From Gilliamella intestini (lineage in GTDB: Bacteria; Pseudomonadota; Gammaproteobacteria; Enterobacterales; Orbaceae), in contig NZ_FMBA01000017.1 of the NCBI RefSeq assembly GCF_900094935.1, forward strand, positions 1-46,703: 46,703 nucleotides of DNA, written 5' to 3'. The notes beneath the pieces were generated by a model. The model was not told the origin of the DNA. It saw nothing but the letters and a program-made list of their open reading frames with translations, and made no database searches. The position numbers were made by a program, and so were the translations under genes. Shown piece by piece: positions 1 through 7,201 of this stretch; the first letter of the stretch is position 1, and each line of letters opens with the position of its first letter.

Positions 1-241
1 ATAAATGTTTGAAAATATCAACTAATATTCCTTTTTTAGACCACAAATTAAATCGTCTATAGACGGTGCTCCATTCACCAAACTCTTTTGGCAAATCTCG
101 CCAAGGAATTCCGGTTCTCATTCGGAAAAGGATCCCTTCAAACGTCATCCGATGCTCGGATTTATTATAAACTCGGCCGGTATTTTTCATTATTTGTAGT
201 AGCTTTTCCCACCGTTTATCTGTTAGCATTGTTCTTGGCAT
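1..241 (-). CDS. IS5-family transposase, N-terminal 80 residues (partial)
   Basis: The minus-strand frame opens with ATG at 241 and stays open to the window edge for 80 codons, beginning MPRTMLTDKRWEKLL. The segment containing GIPWRDLPKEFGEWSTVYRRF is the DUF4096-type N-terminal domain found in IS5-family (IS427-like) transposases, which binds the element ends before the DDE catalytic domain. The catalytic part is not in the window, so intactness cannot be judged. In many relatives the transposase is made from two overlapping frames by frameshifting; that cannot be checked here. Confidence 0.85.
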   Translation of the reverse strand, partial: MPRTMLTDKRWEKLLQIMKNTGRVYNKSEHRMTFEGILFRMRTGIPWRDLPKEFGEWSTVYRRFNLWSKKGILVDIFKHL

Positions 242-330
242 GATGAATCGAGTTATGGTTGTTTTTTGCAGAATGATTATAACTCACATTATGCCGTCTA
301 AAAAATAATTACGAAAGATCAACACGCCCT
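1..330 (-). mobile_element. IS5-family insertion sequence, 5' part only (cut by window edge)
   Basis: The element is read on the minus strand and runs off the left edge. Its transposase-proximal end appears to lie at about 317-330, where the minus strand begins AGGGCGTGTTGATC, a terminus of the kind seen in IS5-family elements. A TATAAT box at 276-281 (minus strand) lies about 35 bp upstream of the transposase start and may be its promoter. The other inverted repeat lies outside the window, so the exact end is inferred. Confidence 0.7.
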
Positions 331-344
331 AATATTAAGCACAT

Positions 345-953
345 ATGTACACATTAAAATTCGCACAATACAATAACACTATGAAAGAAGTAATGTCTGA
401 AGAAGGCACTTTAGAGAATATAGTAGATCGTGCTCTTGATAGGAAACCAACAGCAGAAGACAAAAAACATCTCAAGAATGCAGAAGATTGGGCCAAATAT
501 GCTTTTGATAATGATAAAGAATACTATGTCACCTTTTTTAAAGGTGGTGAGCCTATAGCATGCGTAAATAATTATTTTAGAAAGATAAGTGTAACTTTTC
601 TAACTTATAATAATGGTGAATTGTTTATTTATCTTTATATGATTTATAATAAAGAAAAAGATTCACATAATAAAGATGTGGATGGAAAGATATTTTTACG
701 TCAGATTGAGTTATATGATGAAGATGCAGATAAAAGAATAACCAACAAAGTTCTTTTTAGAGATAATGGCATTATGAATGTTGAGACCATTACAGAAACA
801 AAAAGACCGGAGTTTGGAATGAATTATGAAGAAAAAGAAACCCAAGTAAACTTATCACATAATTGGCTAAGAAAACCCCAAAATTACACAGATTACGAAT
901 ACTTATTTGATTATCAAAACATTTTAAAACCTGAATATTTAGATTTACCATAA
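345..953 (+). CDS. Putative immunity protein, 202 aa, copy A
   Basis: This encodes a 202-residue acidic, AT-rich soluble protein with no signal peptide. I do not recognise the family. A second copy at 6491-7099 differs at about 20 of 202 residues, eight of them between residues 21 and 33. In copy B the gene directly follows a short toxin-like tail (6411-6467), the usual layout of a toxin/immunity pair. Here the IS5 element ends 14 bp upstream, so the partner tail is gone and the gene is probably an orphan. Immunity is inferred from size, composition and context; no motif proves it. Confidence 0.6.
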   Translation: MYTLKFAQYNNTMKEVMSEEGTLENIVDRALDRKPTAEDKKHLKNAEDWAKYAFDNDKEYYVTFFKGGEPIACVNNYFRKISVTFLTYNNGELFIYLYMIYNKEKDSHNKDVDGKIFLRQIELYDEDADKRITNKVLFRDNGIMNVETITETKRPEFGMNYEEKETQVNLSHNWLRKPQNYTDYEYLFDYQNILKPEYLDLP

Positions 954-1010
954 TATTTTATTGTGCATTCTTTTAGTTATTAAAAACCCCGAACGTAATG
1001 CTGAAGCCAT
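345..1010 (+). repeat. Long direct repeat, copy A (orf202 plus seam motif)
   Basis: This pairs with about 6491-7150 in the same orientation. The similarity covers the whole 202-codon gene and continues past its stop codon through the LVIKNPE-coding seam, including identical spacer sequence. It stops where the two downstream cassettes differ. Upstream, only a few bases (AATATTAA) are shared before the IS5 end in this copy. Confidence 0.9.
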
Positions 1011-1044
1011 TGCAAGAGCAGGAAAGCATATTCAGCAATATTAA
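973..1044 (+). pseudogene. Toxin 3'-tail remnant 1 (seam motif)
   Basis: An open stretch without its own plausible start reads LVIKNPERNAEAIARAG followed by KHIQQY and a stop at 1042-1044. The immunity-like gene at 1049 begins four bases later. The same motif opens remnants at 5606-5800 and 7119-7181. This looks like the last codons of a toxin gene whose 5' part is missing, left as a seam between cassettes. That interpretation is inferred from its repetition and its position just before immunity-like genes. Confidence 0.55.
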
Positions 1045-1048
1045 AGTT

Positions 1049-1897
1049 ATGAAAATAAAATATAGAATTGTTAAAAATTTTAATAAAGAAGAACAAGATG
1101 AATTAGAAAGGTTAGGAATTAATGTATCAGAAGGGTGGGATTCATTTGAAATCGAGGAAAATAATCAAAATTTTGAACCAATAAAAAATATGTTGCATAA
1201 GGATTGGGATAATGTTGCTCAAAAGAAAGGTTATTTTTCAGAAAAAGATAGATCATTAGCCCCGTATTTAAATATATATGCAAATAAAATGTTGGGATAT
1301 GCAAAACCAGATGACGAATCTATTGTAGATGAATACGAATATCCATTTGATATATACCCTTATTACAAAGGTGTCTTTGAAATAATTAATACTGACAAAC
1401 AATTTGGAATATTAAGAGGAAATCAAATCGGCTATTATTCTTTAGAAGATGAACCTAATTGGAGAGGAAATGAAATTGCATCGGCAAATAACATTGAAGA
1501 TGCTTTTTTTGTAAAACCCGAAGTTTTTGAAAAAATATTTAGACCTTTAAATATTAAATCTTTGCCAGTTATAAACTATAAAACTCAAACCAAATTAGAA
1601 AATGTTGTACAAATAGTTCAACAAGGAATCAGTAAATCTCACTTAATTATTAATAAAACTCAAGTCAAAGAAAAAACACATATTGTAAATTGGGATATTG
1701 ATAAATATGTATTAAGCGATGATTCTTATTATCCATCTTTTGATTCTTCACCCGGTGAATTTGATTTTTTTTATACTCATGAGTATTTTGGTACAGGAGG
1801 ATTAACTGAAAGAAATACAATAATTTCAAAAAAACTTTATAACATATTAAAAACTAACAATATTAAAGGTTTAAATTATTATCCTATGAAAGAATGA
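1049..1897 (+). CDS. Putative immunity protein, 282 aa, paralogue 1
   Basis: I chose the ATG at 1049 rather than the in-frame ATG at 998. The protein then begins MKIKYRIVKNF, matching the start of its downstream paralogue (MKIKYRFFKNF), and the 998 start would overlap the remnant tail in another frame. The product is a soluble, Asn/Lys/Glu-rich protein. It is collinear over its length with the next gene, sharing YPFDIYPYYKGVFEI-like, FGILRG and VVQIVQQGIS-like blocks and a C-terminal NNIKGLNYYP block. The family is not recognised. Tandem paralogues after a toxin tail suggest duplicated immunity genes. Confidence 0.6.
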   Translation: MKIKYRIVKNFNKEEQDELERLGINVSEGWDSFEIEENNQNFEPIKNMLHKDWDNVAQKKGYFSEKDRSLAPYLNIYANKMLGYAKPDDESIVDEYEYPFDIYPYYKGVFEIINTDKQFGILRGNQIGYYSLEDEPNWRGNEIASANNIEDAFFVKPEVFEKIFRPLNIKSLPVINYKTQTKLENVVQIVQQGISKSHLIINKTQVKEKTHIVNWDIDKYVLSDDSYYPSFDSSPGEFDFFYTHEYFGTGGLTERNTIISKKLYNILKTNNIKGLNYYPMKE

Positions 1898-1939
1898 TAG
1901 AAAAAAGTATAAAAAAAATGATACATAGGTTTAATCAAT

Positions 1940-2794
1940 ATGAAAATAAAATATCGATTTTTTAAAAATTTTTCCTTAAAAGAAGTTTCCAAATTAAAAA
2001 ATATAAATATTTATGTCGATGTGGGATGTGATGCTTTTACATTCTATGAAAATGACGAAATGAACGAGCAACTTCAATCCATATTCGGAAGCAACTATAA
2101 AAACTATATTACTGTTGTCAAAACAGAATTTTCAGAAAACGAAAGAATTAATGCCGATTATTTATCAATTAAGTCTAGTAAAATATTGGGATATCCTCAA
2201 CCAGAAGACTTAGTTGGAAATGATGAATTGGAAAAATTTCCTTTTAATGTTTTTCCTTATTTAAAGAACGTATTTGAAATAACAAAAAGAAGTGAAAATT
2301 TTGGAATTATTAGAGGGAAGCAAATTGGAAGTATCTCACTATTAAGCGAACCTAAATGGAATAAAAAAAGTATAGGAACAATATATTGGCTTGAAGATAC
2401 ATTTTTTACTACACCTTCAATTTATGAAAATATATTTAAACCACTGAATATACAAAGCAAAAGTGTAATTGAGTATGGTAATCAAAAACCTCTAGTTACA
2501 GTAGTTCAATTGTTACCACAAGGAATATCCTCATCTAAATTAAATATAAATGATAATAATATAGATGAGAAAACACATATCCCAGAGTGGGAAATGACTA
2601 GGTTTCATTTAAACAATAAAGGATTTTTTCCGTCTTTTGAAAATCATCCTGGAAATTTTGATTTTTTTGTATCTCAAGAAAATTTTGGTTCCGGTCATGC
2701 CAATTATAAAGAAGTCTTTGTATCGCAAAAGCTATATCAACTTTTAAAAAATAATAATATAAAAGGACTAGATTATTACCCAGTAAAGAAATAG
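1940..2794 (+). CDS. Putative immunity protein, 284 aa, paralogue 2
   Basis: This 284-residue protein is a diverged tandem paralogue of the gene at 1049-1897, separated from it by 42 bp. Conserved positions run through the whole protein, including FGIIRGKQIG, QLLPQGIS, a THIPEWE-like segment (THIVNWD in the neighbour), an FDFF block and NNIKGLDYYP near the end. There is no signal peptide or membrane segment. The upstream SD is weak and the two genes probably share one transcript. No function can be read directly; a role as second immunity factor against a related toxin is inferred from context. Confidence 0.6.
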   Translation: MKIKYRFFKNFSLKEVSKLKNINIYVDVGCDAFTFYENDEMNEQLQSIFGSNYKNYITVVKTEFSENERINADYLSIKSSKILGYPQPEDLVGNDELEKFPFNVFPYLKNVFEITKRSENFGIIRGKQIGSISLLSEPKWNKKSIGTIYWLEDTFFTTPSIYENIFKPLNIQSKSVIEYGNQKPLVTVVQLLPQGISSSKLNINDNNIDEKTHIPEWEMTRFHLNNKGFFPSFENHPGNFDFFVSQENFGSGHANYKEVFVSQKLYQLLKNNNIKGLDYYPVKK

Positions 2795-2895
2795 TAAGCC
2801 AGAAATTTACACAGTTAGGGAAAGTAACAGAAAGAACAGCAAAAAAATATATTGATGAACTCACTAGCCAATACCCCCCCCCGACACCGACATAA
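2749..2895 (+). pseudogene. Gene-end remnant crossing the C9 tract
   Basis: A frame open from 2749 becomes protein-like near 2782. It contains FTQLGKVTERTAKKYIDEL, then a Pro run encoded by the C tract, and stops at 2893-2895. No start codon or SD explains it, so I read it as the 3' end of a lost upstream gene. With eight C bases instead of nine, the frame would run on to the TGA at 2924-2926 and overlap the ATG of the toxin gene at 2916. The family is not recognised. Confidence 0.4.
2874..2882 (+). repeat. Mononucleotide tract of nine C
   Basis: Nine consecutive C bases lie 33 bp before the toxin start, in a region that is otherwise strongly AT-rich. Tracts of this kind are prone to slipped-strand change in length. 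Tract length decides whether the upstream reading frame ends before the toxin start or overlaps it. Confidence 0.85.
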
Positions 2896-2915
2896 CCTAA
2901 CCCAAACACAGGAAT

Positions 2916-4514
2916 ATGCCGCATGAATTAGAATACATAGTCGATCAGGCAGTCATGCTATGCGACGAAGGAATAAAACCCGATTACTTTAACGGCACGC
3001 ATAATGCCAATGTAAAAATAAACGGATGTAAAGTCTGTACCGCCGCCGATAAAATCCCAATAACCAATATACCCGCATTTGGGATATGTCAAAAAACGCA
3101 ACAACCTTGCGTACCGGTTCCGTTAGAATGGAAAGACACCTATAAAGTAAAAGTCAAAGGCAACCAAACCCTACTCTATAAAAGCACCTTACCGTGCAGC
3201 TTAGGCGGCAAAATAGAATTTATAACCAGCGGACAAATCCCCGTAAGCCGAGAAGACTTAGATAAACTGACCGAAGAAAACGCCGAAGACCCGCCGCAAG
3301 AAGAAGAAGGCTTAAGTTGGTGGGATGCAGTAGAAATGGTACCCTTTGCAGGCGGTGTGGTCGGTATGGTACGTTCGGGAATTAAAGGAGACTGGGTAGG
3401 ATTTGGATTGAGCGCAGCCTCTTTAGCACTAGATATAGGAGGAGTATTTTCCTTAGGCGCAGGAAATGCCGCTTCAGCAGCAGTAAAAACAGCAAAACTG
3501 GCCAAAGTGGCCAGTAAAGTAGGCAAGGCAGCTTCCAAAATAAGTAAAGCCGCCCTAACCGCAGGCGGAAAACTGCTAACCAAAGCAAGTGCTAAAGCAG
3601 CAGCCAAAGCCCTTGCCAAAAAAGCCGACGACATAGCCACACGATACGGCAAAGTATGCGTATTTGCCTGTTTTCCTGCCGGAACGCCTGTTCACACACA
3701 GCAAGGCATAAAAAAAATAGAACAAATACGCGAGGGCGATCGGGTATGGTCGCAAAACCCAACCGGTGGCGAAATAAGCCTGAAAAAAGTAACCGCCATT
3801 ATCCGCAAAGAGATAGACACCACCGTACAAATAGAACTGGAAGGCGAAACCATAGAAACCACCGCCGAACACCCCTTCTACACCAAACAAGGCTGGAAAG
3901 ATGCCGCCGACCTTACCGAACAAGACCACATACAAACCAAAAATAAAAAATGGTACCGCGTAAAAAGACAAAACTTTCTTTATACTAAGAAAAAAGTCTA
4001 TAATTTTGAAGTAGAAGACTGGCACACCTACTTTGTTGGCAAACTCGCTTGGTGGGTGCATAACGCACAACCTTGCTTTACTGATACAATTAAAAAAGTT
4101 GTAAAAGACCCAGTAGGTACTTTTAGGGATATAAATGGAAGACTACATAATAGTAAAACAGGGCGTTTCATCAAAGACCCTAACAAGAAAATTAAAGCTC
4201 CAAGTTATAGGAGAAATATGGAAGAAAGAAGAAAAGCCCTTTTAAGAGATGCGAAAGACCCCAAAAGTGGATTGAGTAATAGAGCTAGAAGACAAATATT
4301 GGATTCAAAAGGGAAAAAAGTTCCAGAAGGTTATGAAGTTTCACATGAAAAACCTCTTTATATAAGAACTACACATGCGGGTAAAAGAAAACTAGATAAG
4401 GCGAAATATATGAAAACACAAAGAAAATCGGTTCATAGAGATAGACATAAATTCTGTGGTGATCAATACCATAAATATGGACCAGCAAATAAACCCAAAA
4501 ATCCTAAACCATAA
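2916..4514 (+). CDS. Polymorphic toxin: DUF4280 PAAR-like, HINT and HNH-like nuclease
   Basis: The 532-residue protein is modular. Residues 1-110 match DUF4280 (PAAR-like): Cys pairs, AFGIC, PC-x-P and STLPCSLGGKIEF near 91-102. Such domains cap contractile-injection spikes such as T6SS. Residues 132-245 are a Gly/Ala-rich, partly hydrophobic pre-toxin segment. Residues 252-383 form a HINT domain (CFPAGT at 252, TAEHPF at 316, WHTYFVG near 369, VHN at 381-383) that could release the C-terminus by self-cleavage. Residues 384-532 are a basic toxin domain with EVSHEKPL and VHRDRH motifs, resembling HNH/EndoVII toxins with an SHH-type signature. The AGGA before the ATG is only two bases away, so translation may depend on coupling. 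Base composition drops sharply at about 4070. No T6SS structural gene lies in this window. Confidence 0.85.
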   Translation: MPHELEYIVDQAVMLCDEGIKPDYFNGTHNANVKINGCKVCTAADKIPITNIPAFGICQKTQQPCVPVPLEWKDTYKVKVKGNQTLLYKSTLPCSLGGKIEFITSGQIPVSREDLDKLTEENAEDPPQEEEGLSWWDAVEMVPFAGGVVGMVRSGIKGDWVGFGLSAASLALDIGGVFSLGAGNAASAAVKTAKLAKVASKVGKAASKISKAALTAGGKLLTKASAKAAAKALAKKADDIATRYGKVCVFACFPAGTPVHTQQGIKKIEQIREGDRVWSQNPTGGEISLKKVTAIIRKEIDTTVQIELEGETIETTAEHPFYTKQGWKDAADLTEQDHIQTKNKKWYRVKRQNFLYTKKKVYNFEVEDWHTYFVGKLAWWVHNAQPCFTDTIKKVVKDPVGTFRDINGRLHNSKTGRFIKDPNKKIKAPSYRRNMEERRKALLRDAKDPKSGLSNRARRQILDSKGKKVPEGYEVSHEKPLYIRTTHAGKRKLDKAKYMKTQRKSVHRDRHKFCGDQYHKYGPANKPKNPKP

Positions 4515-4519
4515 AGCAT

Positions 4520-5224
4520 ATGAATATTAATTTATTAAAGGAAAAATATTTAGAATTAATAAAAATGGAAGATACTGATGACGGTATATTCGATTTTGGT
4601 GATCTATTATTAGAATCTGATGATGAAAAGGTTTTAGAATTTCATTATGAAATAATAAAATCTACAAAAGATAAATATTTACTTACAGATTTATTAACTT
4701 TTTTCGTAAAAAGAAAAGATAAAAACAAAGTAGGTAATTTTTTAGTAAAAAAATATGATAAAGAACAAAATGTATCTCTAAAAAGTGAAATAATAAAAAT
4801 TCTAGGAGAAATAAAATATTCAGGAACAGAAGAACTCGCCGTAAAAGAAATAAAATCTCCTGAATATGAATTACGATATGCCAGTATCATTGTATTGGGC
4901 TGGATTGGTAATTCAAAAGACTTAGGGTATTTAAATGAACGTATGTTAAATGATCCGGAAGGAACATTACGTCAATGTGGAGCTGCTGCGATGAGGCAAA
5001 TTTGGTTTCGTCATAAATCAACGAAATTAAAAATAACCCAATATATCAATAGTGCGATAAGAAATGAAACAAATCCCGATGCTTTAACCGGCATGATTAT
5101 CACGATTCAAGATTTATATAGAAAGAAATTAGGAATTAAAGAAAGTCATTATGGCGATCTATCGGGAGATGTTACCAAAGCAAAAGAAAAATGTATTAAA
5201 GAATTAGATAAAATATTGAGTTAA
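4520..5224 (+). CDS. HEAT-repeat protein, probable immunity to the nuclease toxin
   Basis: The 234-residue helical protein starts five bases after the toxin stop, so it is almost certainly cotranscribed. Residues 85-160 contain repeated helical hairpins of HEAT type (SLKSEIIKILGEI, then ELRYASIIVLGWIGN, then TLRQCGAAAMRQIW). HEAT-like proteins are a known class of immunity protein in bacterial polymorphic toxin systems. Its immediate position makes it the best candidate for the cognate antidote of the C-terminal nuclease. There is no signal peptide, which fits a cytoplasmic target. The cognate relationship is inferred. Confidence 0.7.
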   Translation: MNINLLKEKYLELIKMEDTDDGIFDFGDLLLESDDEKVLEFHYEIIKSTKDKYLLTDLLTFFVKRKDKNKVGNFLVKKYDKEQNVSLKSEIIKILGEIKYSGTEELAVKEIKSPEYELRYASIIVLGWIGNSKDLGYLNERMLNDPEGTLRQCGAAAMRQIWFRHKSTKLKITQYINSAIRNETNPDALTGMIITIQDLYRKKLGIKESHYGDLSGDVTKAKEKCIKELDKILS

Positions 5225-5226
5225 AG

Positions 5227-5559
5227 ATGAAACTATTTTTATATGACATTGAAACAGACGAAGAAATAGAACCCGAAGAATATGCATTAGATGAAGTATT
5301 AGATGAATTTTATTACCTGTCGGAAGAGGAAGACTCTTTTTTAGGAATTATAGATGATGAAGATAGATGTATTCAGTTTCTATTTGTTTCCGACAATAAA
5401 TGGTTAGCAGACATTCCCCGTGTTGCCGAAAATTATAGCTTACAAAAATATGCAGATTATGATGAATGTGTAGATATGATCAAAAAAGTATATGAATTAA
5501 AAGAAATAGTCCAGTTTTCAGGAATGAAAAAAGTAGAATTAAGGAAAATCAATGATTAA
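5227..5559 (+). CDS. Small acidic protein, putative second immunity factor
   Basis: This 110-residue protein has a strikingly acidic N-terminal half (many Asp/Glu between residues 8 and 50, such as DIETDEEIEPEEYALDEV). It starts two bases after the HEAT-repeat gene stop, so it belongs to the same transcript. An acidic surface would suit binding to a basic nuclease domain like the one encoded upstream. I do not recognise the family. It could instead belong to another, lost toxin; the tight spacing favours a link with the HEAT gene. Confidence 0.6.
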   Translation: MKLFLYDIETDEEIEPEEYALDEVLDEFYYLSEEEDSFLGIIDDEDRCIQFLFVSDNKWLADIPRVAENYSLQKYADYDECVDMIKKVYELKEIVQFSGMKKVELRKIND

Positions 5560-5605
5560 TCTCATATTAAATATAACATTAAGAAATTTGATTTAATTGT
5601 AGTAG

Positions 5606-5800
5606 CTTAAACTTGATCGTTTAGTTATTAAAAAACCCAAACGCAATGCGGAAGCCATTGCAAGAGGAGGAGACAAATTGAAAGGAAAGATGATTTTAGA
5701 AGTACCTAGACAAACAGAAAAAATTTCCAAAGAAGTTTTAGAGTACGCGGCAAATAAAAAAGTTACAATAAGAGATATAAACGGAAACATATTAAATTAA
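5606..5800 (+). pseudogene. Toxin 3'-tail remnant 2 (seam motif plus 40-residue end)
   Basis: The frame is open from 5606 after a stop at 5603 and reads through the seam LVIKKPKRNAEAIARGG. It continues with KGKMILEVPRQTEKISKEV and ends in KKVTIRDINGNILN with a stop at 5798-5800. This is the best-preserved toxin-like tail, and the immunity-like gene at 5813 follows 12 bp later. A TTG at 5678 with AGGAGG seven bases upstream could start a 40-residue peptide, but a decayed toxin end is the simpler reading. The toxin family is not identified. Confidence 0.5.
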
Positions 5801-5812
5801 AAGAAGCAAATT

Positions 5813-6391
5813 ATGATAAAATATACAGATTACTTCCGAAAAAAAGTAAGAGAAGAATATCTTGCAGTTGGTTGTTGGGACACATGGAATAATACTAAAT
5901 TTGAGAAAAAAGTAGAAAAAGGCAAACTCACCTCTGAAGAAGTAGCTAAATATAACCACGAGCATTTATTGGGATATGAGTTTTGCGTATTACACTCCGA
6001 AAAATCACTTTACCCCTATTGTTACGTTACTATAGTGCCTAGAAATAAACATGTTGGCGTTCATTTTATCGATAATGAAGGAAGAACATATTTAAAATAT
6101 CTTTTCGATGAAGTAAAAGAAGACCGCACCCTATTTTTAGAAGAAGTTTGGTTTACGCAATACATTGCAGGAAACAGCAGCGAAGACGAAGAGTACCGTA
6201 TGCACTTTGCATTTGATCAGGACGGAAACTATGCTGCCCGAAAATATATCGATTCTAAGGGGAAATACGAAGATTACGAAGGCAATCAAAAACTCGACTT
6301 TTCAGGCTTATACGAAAAATATCCCGAATTTGGACAATACGAAGGCATAATCCAACTCGAACGCCAGGTGTTGAATGATATTATTTCTTGA
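5813..6391 (+). CDS. Putative immunity protein, 192 aa
   Basis: This 192-residue soluble acidic protein is rich in aromatic residues and begins MIKYTDYFRKKVREEY. Residues 100-160 alternate acidic and aromatic beta-strand-like segments (FLEEVWFTQYIAG, RMHFAFDQDGNYAARKY). It follows toxin-tail remnant 2 by 12 bp, the spacing expected for a toxin/immunity pair. The second half of the gene is less AT-rich than the first and than its neighbours, hinting at a chimeric origin. I do not recognise a named family. Immunity is inferred from context. Confidence 0.55.
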   Translation: MIKYTDYFRKKVREEYLAVGCWDTWNNTKFEKKVEKGKLTSEEVAKYNHEHLLGYEFCVLHSEKSLYPYCYVTIVPRNKHVGVHFIDNEGRTYLKYLFDEVKEDRTLFLEEVWFTQYIAGNSSEDEEYRMHFAFDQDGNYAARKYIDSKGKYEDYEGNQKLDFSGLYEKYPEFGQYEGIIQLERQVLNDIIS

Positions 6392-6410
6392 TATAACAAA
6401 TCAAAAATAG

Positions 6411-6467
6411 GCATCTGATAAAGCTGTACGTATACTAGATGATATTTCTAAATTACCCGGATTATAA
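6411..6467 (+). pseudogene. Toxin 3'-tail remnant before orf202 copy B
   Basis: A short open stretch between a TAG at 6408 and a TAA at 6465-6467 reads ASDKAVRILDDISKLPGL. It has no start codon of its own and lies 23 bp before the orf202 copy B start. It looks like the last residues of the toxin that orf202 once neutralised. The equivalent stretch is missing at copy A, where the IS5 element ends instead. Confidence 0.4.
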
Positions 6468-6490
6468 AATTAATTAATAATATTAAATAT

Positions 6491-7099
6491 ATGTACACAT
6501 TAAAATTCGCACAATACAATAACACTATGAAAGAAGTAATGTCTGAAGAAGATACTTTAGACAATATATTAACAATTTGGCTTGAGAATAAACCAACAGC
6601 AGAAGACAAAAAACATCTCAAGAATGCAGAAGATTGGGCTAAATATGCTTTTGATAATGATAAAGAATACTATGTCACCTTTTTTAAAGATGGTGAGCCT
6701 ATAGCATGCGTAAATAATTATTTTGAAACGATAAGTGTAACTTTTCTAACTTATCATAATGGTGAATTGTTTATTTATCTTTATATGGTCTACGATAAAG
6801 GTAAAGGATCGCATAATAAGGATGTGGATGGAAAGATATTTTTACGTCAGATTGAGTTATATGATGAAGATGCAGATAAAAGAATAATCAACAAAGTTCT
6901 TTTTAGAGATAATGGCATTATGAATGTTAAGACCATTACAAAAACAAAAAGACCGGAGTTTAGAATGAATTATGAAGAAAAAGAAACCCAAGTAAACTTA
7001 TCACATAATTGGCTAAGAAAACCCCAAAATTACACAGACTACGAATACTTATTTGATTATCAAAACATTTTAAAACCTGAATATTTAGATTTACCATAA
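6491..7099 (+). CDS. Putative immunity protein, 202 aa, copy B
   Basis: This is the second copy of the gene at 345-953, with the same length and identical first 20 and last 44 residues. About 20 residues differ, and I count only about five synonymous changes against more than twenty amino-acid-changing base changes. Residues 21-33 are the most altered (GTLENIVDRALDR versus DTLDNILTIWLEN). The gene follows a toxin-like tail at 6411-6467. The family is not recognised. The pattern fits immunity genes diverging in specificity after duplication, but relaxed constraint on an orphan is an alternative. Confidence 0.6.
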   Translation: MYTLKFAQYNNTMKEVMSEEDTLDNILTIWLENKPTAEDKKHLKNAEDWAKYAFDNDKEYYVTFFKDGEPIACVNNYFETISVTFLTYHNGELFIYLYMVYDKGKGSHNKDVDGKIFLRQIELYDEDADKRIINKVLFRDNGIMNVKTITKTKRPEFRMNYEEKETQVNLSHNWLRKPQNYTDYEYLFDYQNILKPEYLDLP

Positions 7100-7150
7100 T
7101 ATTTTATTGTGCATTCTTTTAGTTATTAAAAACCCCGAACCTAATGCGGA
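6491..7150 (+). repeat. Long direct repeat, copy B (orf202 plus seam motif)
   Basis: This is the partner of 345-1010. After the gene stop the two copies stay identical for about 40 bp, through the seam coding VIKNPE. They diverge inside the motif (NAEAIARAG in copy A, NAENFRRGF here), which places the recombination seam within it. Confidence 0.9.
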
Positions 7151-7181
7151 AAATTTTCGAAGAGGTTTTAAAATGTGCTAA
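7119..7181 (+). pseudogene. Toxin 3'-tail remnant 3 (seam motif)
   Basis: This stretch encodes LVIKNPEPNAENFRRGFKMC and stops at 7179-7181. It shares the first part of the seam motif with the remnants at 973 and 5606, then differs. It lies just upstream of the 122-residue gene at 7202. It has no start of its own and is read as a truncated toxin end. Confidence 0.5.
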
Positions 7182-7201
7182 AAAGAATTAAGAAAATTAT
7201 T

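Noticed and set aside
998-1048. Longer start for the 282-residue immunity-like gene (ATG at 998)
   Set aside because: The extra 17 residues overlap the seam remnant in another frame and have no counterpart in the paralogue, whose start aligns with the ATG at 1049.
2598-2924. Minus-strand frame of 108 codons across the C tract
   Set aside because: It lies opposite the 284-residue gene, has low-complexity composition and no SD; it is a shadow of the plus-strand gene.
2916-3245. Reading the toxin N-terminus as a classical PAAR domain
   Set aside because: The Cys pattern and the AFGIC and CSLGGKI blocks fit DUF4280, and Pro-Ala-Ala-Arg repeats are absent.
3176-4070. Several minus-strand and alternate-frame open frames inside the toxin gene
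   Set aside because: They arise from the GC-richer, Ala/Gly-rich coding sequence of the toxin and show no protein-family features.
5678-5800. Independent 40-residue gene from a TTG with AGGAGG
   Set aside because: The reading frame is open upstream through the seam motif, so the stretch is better explained as a toxin 3' end; the SD-like sequence may be chance.
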